Assembly: GCF_000282315.2 (NCBI RefSeq)
Contig: NZ_AKJN02000007.1
Span: 248,001 to 312,000, forward strand
Source of the DNA: Pseudomonas sp. GM41(2012)
Lineage (GTDB): Bacteria > Pseudomonadota > Gammaproteobacteria > Pseudomonadales > Pseudomonadaceae
DNA length: 64,000 nt
Direction of reading: 5' to 3'
The first letter of the stretch is position 1, and each line of letters starts with the position of its first letter. The position numbers and the translations under genes are program-made. This document shows positions 9,372 through 17,978 of this stretch, in pieces. The notes below the pieces were generated by a model. It was given only the letters and a program-made list of their open reading frames with translations. It was not told the DNA's origin and made no database searches.

Positions 9372-9505
9372 CTGTGGCGAGGGGACTTGTCCCCGTTCGG
9401 CTGCGCAGCAGTCGCAATTCAGCCAACGCGGTCTGCCTGAATAAACGGGGTAGCCGGTTTTGGGGCCGCTTCGCGACCCAACGGGGACAAGTCCCCTCGC
9501 CACAG
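9372..9505. repeat. REPIN-like element, copy 1 (134 bp)
   Basis: Perfect 26-bp terminal inverted repeats (outer ends CTGTGGCGAGGGGACTTGTC and its complement) enclose about 80 bp. Each arm contains its own small palindrome GGGGAC-TT-GTCCCC, the layout of two REP sequences in inverse orientation. A second copy of nearly the same length lies at 29935-30069. No RAYT transposase gene is seen in this window. It fills most of the gap between the sigma-54 activator and the small lipoprotein gene. Confidence 0.85.
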
Positions 9506-9580
9506 GGGGCCAGCATTTCCCTTGTGATTGGCGATAGGCCTTGGAATAGAGCCTCCCAATCCACCTCATCCGCTTCTAAC

Positions 9581-9609
9581 AGCGCCGCCCAAACGGGTCG
9601 GCGCTTTGT
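9581..9609 (+). terminator. Putative rho-independent terminator after the sigma-54 activator
   Basis: A 7-bp stem AGCGCCG/CGGCGCT with an inner CCC/GGG extension is followed by a T-rich TTTGTACTTTG. It would separate the tssC-to-activator unit from the downstream lipoprotein-fha-tssJKLM unit, though the T-run is imperfect. Confidence 0.5.
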
Positions 9610-9636
9610 ACTTTGTCTACCCCTGGAGACCCTCTG

Positions 9637-9777
9637 ATGTCTGTTCGTCACTGGCAAGCCGTCCTGCTGACCCTCGTCGTTCTATGCGGCCTCGGCGGCT
9701 GTAGCGGCAATTACAAATACAACGACAACACCTATCGCCCATTGGGTGATCCGCAGGCGGTCAATCGCGGCAAGTGA
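9637..9777 (+). CDS. Small T6SS-associated lipoprotein (OrfX position)
   Basis: A 46-residue peptide, MSVRHWQAVLLTLVVLCGLG-GC..., with a signal peptide and lipobox LGGC (lipidated Cys at about residue 22). The mature part is only about 25 residues (SGNYKYNDNTYRPLGDPQAV...). The ATG lies 9 nt behind GGAG. Position between the sigma-54 activator and the FHA gene equals the small orfX of the H2-T6SS as I recall it. Function unknown. The predicted location is inner face of outer membrane or outer face of inner membrane. Codon use matches its neighbours, which supports a real gene. Confidence 0.75.
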   Translation: MSVRHWQAVLLTLVVLCGLGGCSGNYKYNDNTYRPLGDPQAVNRGK

Positions 9778-9794
9778 CCGCAAGGAGTATCACC

Positions 9795-10991
9795 ATGGAA
9801 CTGGTTTTCGAAATGCTCAACACCAAGCAGTTCGTGCCCACGGATTTGTGCCAGAAGACCTTCAAACAGGCCGGTGGCGTGATCGGTCGGGGCGAGGATT
9901 GCGACTGGATCATTCCGGACCGCAAGCGTCACCTGTCCAACCACCACGCGTTGATCAGCTACCGCGAAGGCACGTTTTTCCTGACCGATACCAGCAGCAA
10001 CGGTATCCAGGACAGCGAAAGCGGCGCGCGCCTGCGCAAGGGCGAAGCGATGCGCATCGAGCACGGCAGTGTCTACGTGCTGGGTGACTTCGAGATCCGT
10101 GCGCGACTGGTGCGCGACCCGGCGACCTTCGACGTTGAAGTCGGCCGTCCGCAAGCAGCGGGCAGCATCATTCCGGACGATGCGTTTCTCGATCTCGATC
10201 CGCTGAACGCACTCGATCAGCAAGAGCGCGTGTATTCGGAAATCGACGAACTGATCTCCCCGAGCACCACCCTCTCAGACACCCGTCAGCGCGCCGACTA
10301 TGCGCGCATCGACATGGAAAGCCTGATGGTGCCGGAGCTGATCAACGCCCCGGCAGAACCTGCGCCAGCTCCGCCGCCGAAAGCGGTCGAGCGTCAGAGT
10401 GAAGGTTTCTGGGAGCACTTCGGTGCCGCGTTGGGCGTGGACCTCAAAGGCCTAGACCACGACGCCCGCGAAGCCCTGGCGCTGAACGCTGCACGCCTGC
10501 TCAAGCAAAGCGTCGGTGGCTTGCAGCAGAGCCTGCGCACCCGCAGCGAACTGAAAAACGAACTGCGTCTGGCCCAGACCACCGTGCAAGGCACCCAAAA
10601 GAACCCGCTGAAATTTGCCGTCGATGCCGGCGAAGCGTTGGGCATTTTGTTGCAGCCAAACAAGCCGGGCCAATTGCCGGCCGAGCAGGCGATCTCCCGT
10701 GCGTTCCGCGATTTGCAGGCGCATCAGGTGGCCTTGCTGACCGCCAGCCGCGCTGCCGTTCGCGGCACGCTGGAGCACTTCTCGCCACAGCAATTGACCC
10801 TGCGTTTCGAGCGCGACAACAAGCCGTTGCTCGCCACGTCCGGCAGTCGCTGGAGAGCTTACGGTCGTTATCACCAGGCCCTGCGTCAGGACGATGACTG
10901 GAGCGAGCGCCTGCTGGCCCGCGACTTCGCTCAGGCCTACGAAGAACAGATCCGCCTGATTTCCACCCTTCACACCGACCACCAAGGATGA
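9795..10991 (+). CDS. tagH: FHA-domain T6SS protein (TagH/Fha2)
   Basis: A 398-residue protein. An N-terminal forkhead-associated domain (about residues 20-100) has the phosphothreonine-binding landmarks GRGEDCDW, LSNHHALI and TSSNGIQ. A Pro-rich linker (APAEPAPAPPP, about residues 190-200) joins it to the C-terminal TagH-type helical domain. FHA proteins of T6SSs relay the signal from the Ser/Thr kinase to assembly, and both kinase and phosphatase genes are present further down this operon. The ATG follows CAAGGAG. A longer version starting within the preceding lipoprotein gene is unlikely. The stop TGA overlaps the start region of tssJ. Confidence 0.93.
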   Translation: MELVFEMLNTKQFVPTDLCQKTFKQAGGVIGRGEDCDWIIPDRKRHLSNHHALISYREGTFFLTDTSSNGIQDSESGARLRKGEAMRIEHGSVYVLGDFEIRARLVRDPATFDVEVGRPQAAGSIIPDDAFLDLDPLNALDQQERVYSEIDELISPSTTLSDTRQRADYARIDMESLMVPELINAPAEPAPAPPPKAVERQSEGFWEHFGAALGVDLKGLDHDAREALALNAARLLKQSVGGLQQSLRTRSELKNELRLAQTTVQGTQKNPLKFAVDAGEALGILLQPNKPGQLPAEQAISRAFRDLQAHQVALLTASRAAVRGTLEHFSPQQLTLRFERDNKPLLATSGSRWRAYGRYHQALRQDDDWSERLLARDFAQAYEEQIRLISTLHTDHQG

Positions 10992-10996
10992 TGCGC

Positions 10997-11497
10997 ATGT
11001 CTCGCTGCTCGACCGCTTTTTTCAAGACGCTGACAGCGTTCGCGGCCCTGGTGCTGCTGGCCGGCTGCTCGTCGCTGTCGCCGTATTCCCACGTCACCAA
11101 GCTCAACCTGAAGCTGACCGCCAGCGATCAGCTGAACCCGGACCTCAACGGGCGTCCATCGCCGATTGTTGTGCGTCTGTTCGAGCTCAAGCATCCGGTG
11201 ACGTTCGAGAATGCTGACTTCTTCAGCCTGTACGAGCGAGCCAAGGAATCCCTGGCCCCGGACTTGGTGGCCAGCGAAGAAATTGAGCTGCGTCCAGGTG
11301 AAACCGTGGAGATGAAACTCAGCGTGGAGGAGGGCAGTCGCTACGTCGGCATCCTCGCCGCCTACCGCGATCTGCCGGAAACCAAATGGCGCTACACGGT
11401 GCAAGTCACCCCGGTGGAAGTCACCGACGCTGATCTGACCCTCGACCAGGCCGGTATTCGCAACAGCAACGAAACGCTCGCCAAGGCGGATGACTGA
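10997..11497 (+). CDS. tssJ: TssJ outer-membrane lipoprotein
   Basis: A 166-residue lipoprotein with signal peptide MSRCSTAFFKTLTAFAALVL and lipobox LAGC. TssJ is anchored to the outer membrane and binds the periplasmic end of TssM to build the trans-envelope complex. The transthyretin-like body shows KLNLKLTASDQLNPD, RPSPIVVRLFELK and the aromatic/acidic loop FFSLYERA. Start choice: three ATGs cluster here. Only this one is 8 nt from the AAGGA ribosome-binding site; the two upstream ATGs overlap or nearly touch it. tssK follows after 2 nt. Confidence 0.92.
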   Translation: MSRCSTAFFKTLTAFAALVLLAGCSSLSPYSHVTKLNLKLTASDQLNPDLNGRPSPIVVRLFELKHPVTFENADFFSLYERAKESLAPDLVASEEIELRPGETVEMKLSVEEGSRYVGILAAYRDLPETKWRYTVQVTPVEVTDADLTLDQAGIRNSNETLAKADD

Positions 11498-11499
11498 TC

Positions 11500-12831
11500 A
11501 TGAATTCCCATAAAGTGATTTGGCAGGAAGGCATGCTGCTGCGTCCGCAGCACTTCCAGCACAACGATCGCTACTACGACCACCAGATGAAGACCCGCAC
11601 GCAGTTGCTGGGCAGCTACACCTGGGGCTTCCTGAACCTGGACATCGACTTGCAGTTCCTCAACATGGGCAAACTGGTGATCAGCCAGGCCTCGGGGATT
11701 CTGCCGGACGGCAGCCTGTTCGAACTCGGCGGCAACACCGAACCGTTGGCCCTCGACGTGCCACCGAACACCGGCAACACGCCGATCTACCTGGCGCTGC
11801 CGCTGGTCACTGGCAACCACATCGAGTCGCGTCGTCCGGAGCAATCCGACGTACTGGCGCGCTATACCGCGTACGAAGCGGAAGTCGCCGACTCCAACGC
11901 CGGCGACGATTCCGCCAGCCAGGTCAGCTGCGGTCGCCCGGACTTCAAACTGTTGCTCGGCGAGCAGCAGAGCGACCAGGCCTACGTGAAACTGAAGATC
12001 TGTGAAGTGCTCGACACCACGCCCGACGGCGTGATCAGCCTCGACCCGGACTTTGTGCCGACCTACATTCAGGCGCATTCGTCCAGCTACCTGCTGTCGT
12101 GCCTGAAAGAAGTGATCAGCATGCTCGGTCACCGTGGCGACACCATCGCCGAGCGGATCCGTTCCAACGGCAAAGTCGGTGGCGCAGAAGTCGGCGACTT
12201 CATGATGCTGCAACTGATCAACCGCACCGAAATGCTGCTGCGCCACTACCTCGGCCTGGAACAGGTTCACCCGGAAGAGTTGTACCGCACGCTGCTGACC
12301 ATGCTCGGCGATCTGGCGACGTTTTCCAGTGACAGCAAACGCCCGCGCCTGGACAGCCGTTACCAGCACAGCGACCAGGGTGCGAGCTTCCGCAAACTGA
12401 TGGAAGCGATTCGTCAGGTGCTGTCGATGGTGCTCGAACAGCACGCCATCGAACTGGTCCTGCAAGCGCGCCAGTACGGGATCATCGTCTCGCCGTTGCA
12501 CGACCACAAACTGCTGGGCTCGGCCTCGTTCGTGCTCGCCGCCAGTGCCAACTGCGACTCCGAAGAACTGCGCCATCGCTTGCCGGCGCACCTCAAGGTC
12601 GGCCCGGTGGAGCGCATCCGCCAACTGGTCAACCTGCATCTGCCGGGCATCAAGGTCAAACCGTTGCCGGTGGCCCCGCGGCAGATCGCGTTCCACTCCA
12701 ACAAAACCTATTTCATTCTCGAACTCAGTTCCGAAGACCTGGCACAACTCGAGCGCTCCGGCGGTTTCGCGTTCCACGTGTCCGGCGAATTTGCCGAGCT
12801 TGAACTGAAATTCTGGGCCATCAGGAACTGA
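11500..12831 (+). CDS. tssK: TssK, T6SS baseplate adaptor
   Basis: A 443-residue TssK (VasE, DUF876). It is the trimeric adaptor that joins the baseplate wedges (TssF/TssG) to the TssL/TssM membrane complex. The N-terminus HKVIWQEGMLLRPQHFQ is the hallmark of the family and of its phage receptor-binding-protein-like shoulder domain. Further family stretches are the helical HSSSYLLSCLKEVISML and the C-terminal PLPVAPRQIAFHSNKTYF. The gene is complete, and only 2-5 nt separate it from tssJ and tssL. Confidence 0.96.
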   Translation: MNSHKVIWQEGMLLRPQHFQHNDRYYDHQMKTRTQLLGSYTWGFLNLDIDLQFLNMGKLVISQASGILPDGSLFELGGNTEPLALDVPPNTGNTPIYLALPLVTGNHIESRRPEQSDVLARYTAYEAEVADSNAGDDSASQVSCGRPDFKLLLGEQQSDQAYVKLKICEVLDTTPDGVISLDPDFVPTYIQAHSSSYLLSCLKEVISMLGHRGDTIAERIRSNGKVGGAEVGDFMMLQLINRTEMLLRHYLGLEQVHPEELYRTLLTMLGDLATFSSDSKRPRLDSRYQHSDQGASFRKLMEAIRQVLSMVLEQHAIELVLQARQYGIIVSPLHDHKLLGSASFVLAASANCDSEELRHRLPAHLKVGPVERIRQLVNLHLPGIKVKPLPVAPRQIAFHSNKTYFILELSSEDLAQLERSGGFAFHVSGEFAELELKFWAIRN

Positions 12832-12836
12832 CCGAC

Positions 12837-13712
12837 ATGATCAAGGACATGGAACATACCCAGGACGATAAAACCGTCCTGCTCGACCGCCAGGGCCACG
12901 GCCCGGCACAGAGTCCGCTGACAGATTTCGCCGCACCGCCGCGTTTTGAACAGCTCGAAGAACGGATGATTTATGCCGCGCGCCTGCGCCCGGCCGAAGC
13001 CTTCAACATCAGCCTCAATTCGCTGGTCGCTGCCGCCTCCGACTTGTTGTCGGAAGTGGTGCGACTCAAGCACAGCGACACCCGCGAAGACATGTACGCG
13101 CTCAACGAGCGACTGACCGCCGGGCTGAAACTGTTTGAAGTGCGGGCGCTGCACAACGGCGCCGAAAGCAGCCAGGTGATGGCCGCGCGTTACGTGCTGT
13201 GCACCGTGGTCGACGAAGCTGTCGTGACCACGCCGTGGGGCAACGAAAGCGAGTGGTCGCAGATGAGCCTGCTCAGCAGCTTCCACAACGAAACCTTCGG
13301 CGGCGAGAAGTTTTTCCAGCTGCTGGATCGCCTGTCGAAAAACCCGGTCAAGCACCTGCCGATGCTGGAGCTGATGTACCTGTGCCTGTCGCTGGGCTTC
13401 GAAGGCAAGTACCGGGTGCAAGCCCGCGGCATGCTCGAGCTCGAAGGCATCCGCGACGCCTTGTATCGTCAGATTCGTCAGTTGCGCGGCGACGTGCCTC
13501 GCGAACTGTCGCCCCATTGGGAAGGCTTGAACGATCAGCGCCGCAGCCTGGTGCGCATCGTGCCGGCGTGGATGGTGGTGCTGTTCACCGTGGTTTGCCT
13601 GGTGGTGATGTATTCGGGCTTCGCCTGGGTATTGGGCGAGCAACGCGAAACCGTTCTGCAACCTTATCAGCAGCTAGATCCGGCCGCGGTCCAGCCGCAG
13701 TCGCAGCCGTAA
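12837..13712 (+). CDS. tssL: TssL (DotU-like) inner-membrane protein
   Basis: A 291-residue TssL: a cytoplasmic helical hook domain (about residues 40-235) and one transmembrane segment near 240-262 (PAWMVVLFTVVCLVVMYSG), with a short Pro/Gln-rich tail. It lacks a C-terminal OmpA/peptidoglycan-binding domain, so it is the short form and would depend on partners for cell-wall anchoring. The family signature NPVKHLPMLELMYLCLSLGF is clear. A second in-frame ATG lies 12 nt later; either could be the true start. It lies between tssK and tssM. Confidence 0.95.
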   Translation: MIKDMEHTQDDKTVLLDRQGHGPAQSPLTDFAAPPRFEQLEERMIYAARLRPAEAFNISLNSLVAAASDLLSEVVRLKHSDTREDMYALNERLTAGLKLFEVRALHNGAESSQVMAARYVLCTVVDEAVVTTPWGNESEWSQMSLLSSFHNETFGGEKFFQLLDRLSKNPVKHLPMLELMYLCLSLGFEGKYRVQARGMLELEGIRDALYRQIRQLRGDVPRELSPHWEGLNDQRRSLVRIVPAWMVVLFTVVCLVVMYSGFAWVLGEQRETVLQPYQQLDPAAVQPQSQP

Positions 13713-13725
13713 ACAGGGACGTGTG

Positions 13726-16700
13726 ATGAAAAAGTTTTTCAAGAAAGTCGGCGCATTCTTGCGCAAGACCTGGGTCTGGACCTTGCTGGTGGTGCTGTTC
13801 GTCGCGCTGCTGGTGTGGTTCGCTGGACCGCTGCTGGCGGTCAATGACTACAAGTTCTGGGAAGGTTCGACCTCCCGCCTGCTGACCATCAGTGTGCTGT
13901 TCCTGATCTGGGGCCTGACCATGGTCTTCGTCAGCTGGCGCGCTGGCGTACGCAAGAAAGCCATCGAAGACACCGAAGACGGCCAGGATCGTATCCGCCG
14001 TGAAGAGCTGATCGACGAAGAGCAGAAAGAGCTTCGCGTACGCTTCAAGGATGCGTTGAAAACCCTGAAGACCTCGAGCCTCTATCGCGGTCGCAGCGAA
14101 CGCTGGCGCAGCGATTTGCCTTGGTACTTGCTGATCGGCCCGCAGGGCAGTGGCAAGACCAGCCTGTTGGACTTCTCGGGCCTTGAGTTTCCGATCAACA
14201 AGATCGACCGCAAGCTGACCCGCGACACCCTCGGCACCCGTCATTGCGACTGGTACTTCGCCGACCACGGTGTGCTGATCGACACCGCCGGGCGTTACCT
14301 GACCCAGCCGGATGCCGAAGTCGATGGCAGCGCCTGGAGCACCTTGCTCGACCTGCTGCGCAAGCGTCGCCGCAACCGTCCGTTGAACGGTGTGCTGGTG
14401 ACCATTCCGGTGGAAATGCTGCTGGGCAACACCGAGCAAGACCTCGACACCCTGGCTCGCCAGGTGCGTGCGCGTCTGCAAGACGTGCATCAGAAACTGC
14501 ACGTCGATGTGCCGGTTTATCTGGTGCTGAGCAAGGCTGACAAGCTGCTCGGTTTCGACGAGTTCTTCGATCAACTGACCCGCGAAGAAAGCGATCAGGT
14601 ACTCGGCACCAGCTTCCGCAAAGAGCAGAGCGGCACCGACGTCGCCGTCCTGCGCGCCGAGTTCGAAGAGCTGCTGCGTCGCCTGAACAGCCAAGTGATC
14701 ATGCGCATGCACCAGGAGCGCGACACCCAGCGTCGTGGTCGCATCCTCGACTTCCCGCATCAACTGGGGCAGATCGGCGAGCGTCTGTGCCTGTTCGTCG
14801 ACATGGCGTTCACCGGCAACCGTTACCAGCGTGTCAGCCAGTTGCGCGGTTTCTACCTGACCAGCGCACCGCACCTGACTCAAGAAATGGACCAGACCAC
14901 CGCCGGCATCGGCGCCAATCTGGGGATGAACGCTGGCGTGCTGCCGACCTTGCGCAGCGGCCGTTCGCGCTTCATTCACCACTTGCTCAGCCGGGTGATT
15001 TTCCCCGAGGCCGACCTGGCCGGTCTGGACAAACGCGAACGCAGTCGCATCCATTGGGGCCAGCGTGTCCTGTACGTGGGCGCATTGGCGGCACTGGCGC
15101 TGTTCGGCATGCTGTGGGCGGGCGGATTCTCGGCCAACTACGAGCGCCTGGAAAACCTGCGCAACCTGGCGACCAACTGGACGCAACAGCGCTCGGCATT
15201 GACCGCGCGTGATGATTCCATGGCGGTACTCAAGCCTCTCGACACCAGCTACGCGGCGACTCAGGTCTTCCCGAAAAAAGGCGACGTGAGTTACCACGAA
15301 CGTGGTGGCCTGTACCAAGGCGAAGAGGTCAATCCGGTGGTCAAGGAGGCCTACGAGCGTGAGCTTGAAGCGCAATTGCTGCCGAAGGTTGCGACCCTGC
15401 TGGAAGGGCAGATCCGCGCCAACATGAAGGACCGCGAACGCCTGCTCAACAGCCTGCGTGCGTACCTGATGCTGAACATGAAAGACCGTCGCGACGGCCC
15501 GTGGCTCAAGGATTGGGTGGCCACCGAATGGTCCCAGCGTTACGCCGGCAACACCGCCGTGCAGAACGGTTTGAACACCCACTTCGAGCGTTTGCTCAAG
15601 CAGCCGTTTATCTACCCGCTGAACGATCAACTGGTGGCCCAGGCGCGTCAGGTACTGCGCAGCGAATCGCTGGCTAACGTGGTTTACCGGATGCTGCGCG
15701 AGCAGGCCCGCAACCTGCCGGAATATCGCCTCAGTCAACACTTGGGCCCACAAGGTGCGCTGTTTGTCGGCACCGAATACGTGATCCCGGGTTTCTACAC
15801 TCAACAGGGTTATCAGCAGTACTTTTCGGTCCAGGGCAGTGCGCTGGTCACCGATATCCTGCGTGACAACTGGGTGCTGGGCGAAGGCTCGGGCATCAGC
15901 GGCATGGACTTGCGTCGCCTGATGGTCGAACTGGAGCAACTGTACTTCCGCGACTACGCCAACTTCTGGAGCGAAGCGGTTGGCCAGGTTGCACTGCCTC
16001 CAATCAGCGACTTCAGTGAGGGCGCCGAGCAACTGGCGGGCCTGACGTCCGCCAACTCCCCGGTGCTGCAACTGCTGGTGGAAGTGCGCGAGAACACCCG
16101 TTTCCAGGTGATCGCCGACAGTGCTGATGAAGCTGCCGGGGCGGCTGAGAAACTGGGCGAGAAGGGCGGTAAGCTCGGCAAACTCGCGGCGGCCGCGGCT
16201 GACAAAGCCGCAGACATGACCAAGAACCTGCCGGACACCGCGAAGAAATCCCTGCAACGTCGCTTCGAACCGCTGCACCGTTTGCTGGACGACAACAACG
16301 GCCCGGCCGCTGATTTGACCCCGGCCCTGACGGCGCTCAACGACCTGCAACTGCAACTGGCGAGCCTCGCTCGTGCCAGTGCGCCGGAACAGGCCGCCTT
16401 CGAAATGGCCAAGACCCGCATGAGCGGCCAGCGTGATGCGCTGAGCAACTTGCGCAATGCTTCCAACCGTCTGCCGCGTCCGGTCAGCGTGTGGTTCAAC
16501 GTACTGGCTGAAGACACTTGGCGTCTGGTGCTGAACGATTCCTACCAGTACCTGAACCAGCGTTATCAGAGCGAGCTGTACAGCTTCTATGGCAAGGCGA
16601 TCAACAAGCGTTACCCGTTCAGCGCCCACAGCACCAGCGACGTTGCAATCAGCGACTTCCGCGAGTTCTTCAAGGCGCAGGGCATCAACGATCGCTTCTT

Positions 16701-17250
16701 TGATACCTACATGCGTCCGTTCGTGAGTGGCGATCCAGGCAACTACCGCCTGCGCAGCATCGACGGTCACAGCATGCCGATCTCCAAGGTCTACCTCGAC
16801 CAGATGGCCGCGGCACAAGTGATTCGCCAAAGCTTCTTCTCGATCAACCCGGCCGAGCCGCAAGTGCAATTCAAACTGGAGCCGTACACCCTCGACCCGG
16901 CCGTCAGCCGTTCCGAATTCAAGTTCGGCGACAAGACCATCGAATACCGCCACGGCCCGATCGTGCCGGTGTCGTTCAAATGGCCGACCGACGCTGAAGA
17001 CGGTCGTACCAGCCTGGTCCTCGACAAAATGGCTGGCCGCCCGATCGGTATCGAAAAGAACACCGGCCCATGGTCGCTGTTCCGTCTGTTCGACCTGATG
17101 CAGACCGAGTACCTGAGCGGTCGCGATGTTCTGGTACTCAAAGCTGACGTAGGCGGCCTGCGCGCCAACTACTTGCTGTCGAGCCAGCGCACACCGAACC
17201 CGTTCGACATGGGCGTGCTGCGTACCTTCCGTATGCCGGTGCAGCTCTGA
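13726..17250 (+). CDS. tssM: TssM (IcmF-like) inner-membrane core protein
   Basis: A 1174-residue TssM that forms the central channel of the membrane complex with TssJ and TssL. Two N-terminal transmembrane helices (about 15-37 and 48-68) precede a cytoplasmic NTPase-like domain with an intact Walker A GPQGSGKTSLL (K144). A third helix at about 447-465 (LYVGALAALALFGMLWAGG) leads to the long periplasmic part, ending in the TssJ-binding C-terminal domain. An Ala/Lys-rich low-complexity stretch lies around residues 800-835. Start: GTG and ATG are adjacent; ATG is taken. Its TGA shares one base with the ATG of the phosphatase gene (TGATG), indicating coupling. Confidence 0.96.
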   Translation: MKKFFKKVGAFLRKTWVWTLLVVLFVALLVWFAGPLLAVNDYKFWEGSTSRLLTISVLFLIWGLTMVFVSWRAGVRKKAIEDTEDGQDRIRREELIDEEQKELRVRFKDALKTLKTSSLYRGRSERWRSDLPWYLLIGPQGSGKTSLLDFSGLEFPINKIDRKLTRDTLGTRHCDWYFADHGVLIDTAGRYLTQPDAEVDGSAWSTLLDLLRKRRRNRPLNGVLVTIPVEMLLGNTEQDLDTLARQVRARLQDVHQKLHVDVPVYLVLSKADKLLGFDEFFDQLTREESDQVLGTSFRKEQSGTDVAVLRAEFEELLRRLNSQVIMRMHQERDTQRRGRILDFPHQLGQIGERLCLFVDMAFTGNRYQRVSQLRGFYLTSAPHLTQEMDQTTAGIGANLGMNAGVLPTLRSGRSRFIHHLLSRVIFPEADLAGLDKRERSRIHWGQRVLYVGALAALALFGMLWAGGFSANYERLENLRNLATNWTQQRSALTARDDSMAVLKPLDTSYAATQVFPKKGDVSYHERGGLYQGEEVNPVVKEAYERELEAQLLPKVATLLEGQIRANMKDRERLLNSLRAYLMLNMKDRRDGPWLKDWVATEWSQRYAGNTAVQNGLNTHFERLLKQPFIYPLNDQLVAQARQVLRSESLANVVYRMLREQARNLPEYRLSQHLGPQGALFVGTEYVIPGFYTQQGYQQYFSVQGSALVTDILRDNWVLGEGSGISGMDLRRLMVELEQLYFRDYANFWSEAVGQVALPPISDFSEGAEQLAGLTSANSPVLQLLVEVRENTRFQVIADSADEAAGAAEKLGEKGGKLGKLAAAAADKAADMTKNLPDTAKKSLQRRFEPLHRLLDDNNGPAADLTPALTALNDLQLQLASLARASAPEQAAFEMAKTRMSGQRDALSNLRNASNRLPRPVSVWFNVLAEDTWRLVLNDSYQYLNQRYQSELYSFYGKAINKRYPFSAHSTSDVAISDFREFFKAQGINDRFFDTYMRPFVSGDPGNYRLRSIDGHSMPISKVYLDQMAAAQVIRQSFFSINPAEPQVQFKLEPYTLDPAVSRSEFKFGDKTIEYRHGPIVPVSFKWPTDAEDGRTSLVLDKMAGRPIGIEKNTGPWSLFRLFDLMQTEYLSGRDVLVLKADVGGLRANYLLSSQRTPNPFDMGVLRTFRMPVQL

Positions 17251-17978
17251 TGCTGGTTGCCAGTCCCTGGCGCAGCGCTGCGCGTACCGATCCGGGCAAG
17301 GTTCGGGCGCGCAACGAAGATGCTTTCCTCGACTGCCCACAGCAGGGGCTGTGGGTGGTCGCGGATGGCATGGGCGGTCATCAGGGTGGCGACATCGCCA
17401 GCCAGTTGATCGTCGCCAGCCTGGCGGAATTGCCGGTGCAGGACGACTTCGACGAACGACTCAAAGGCATTCGCCAGTGCCTGCACTGGCTCAACCGTCG
17501 CTTGGGTCAGGAGTTGACCGTCACGGCCGGGCGCCACGACAGCATCATGGGCAGCACCGTGGTGGCGCTGCTCGTAGAAGGTAATCGCGCGGCCTGCATC
17601 TGGGCCGGTGACAGCCGTTGCTATATGTGGCGCGGCCAGCGTTTGTATCAGCTGTCCAAGGACCATTCGCTGCAACAGCAACTCATCGACGAGCAAAACA
17701 TGAGCGTCGAAGACGCCCGTGCCCATCCTTCTGCTCATGCCTTGACCCGTGCGGTCGGGGCTGCCGAGCAGCTGACGCTGGATGTGCTCGAACTCGAGGT
17801 GTACCCCGGCGATGCGTTTCTGTTGTGCAGCGATGGCTTGTACCAAGGGCTGAGCACCGATGCGTTGGGCAACGCCCTGAGCCTGACCGCGCCGCACGTT
17901 GCGCTGGAGCGTCTGTTCGACGGCGCTCTGCGTGGCTCGGCCCGGGACAATCTGACTGCTGTGGTGATCCGAAAATGA
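17250..17978 (+). CDS. pppA: PP2C-type Ser/Thr phosphatase (PppA/Stp1) of the T6SS
   Basis: A 242-residue metal-dependent protein phosphatase. It shows the PP2C motifs in order: VRARNEDAFLD, VVADGMGGHQGGDIAS, the GSTVVALLV strand, WAGDSRCYMWR, LTRAVGA, LLCSDGLYQ and DNLTAVVI, including the metal-binding Asp residues. In T6SS loci this enzyme reverses phosphorylation of the FHA protein and so restrains firing. Start and stop both overlap the neighbouring genes (TGATG with tssM, ATGA with the kinase gene), so the three are very probably translated together. Confidence 0.95.
   Translation: MLVASPWRSAARTDPGKVRARNEDAFLDCPQQGLWVVADGMGGHQGGDIASQLIVASLAELPVQDDFDERLKGIRQCLHWLNRRLGQELTVTAGRHDSIMGSTVVALLVEGNRAACIWAGDSRCYMWRGQRLYQLSKDHSLQQQLIDEQNMSVEDARAHPSAHALTRAVGAAEQLTLDVLELEVYPGDAFLLCSDGLYQGLSTDALGNALSLTAPHVALERLFDGALRGSARDNLTAVVIRK

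Noticed and set aside
9039..9657. Antisense frames across the end of the sigma-54 activator and the REPIN
   Set aside because: They mix coding-strand mirror and repeat sequence and contain no domain.
13585..17340. Very long antisense frame (over 1200 codons) covering tssM
   Set aside because: Composition is that of a codon-position mirror of a GC-rich gene; it spans parts of three real genes and has no start signal.
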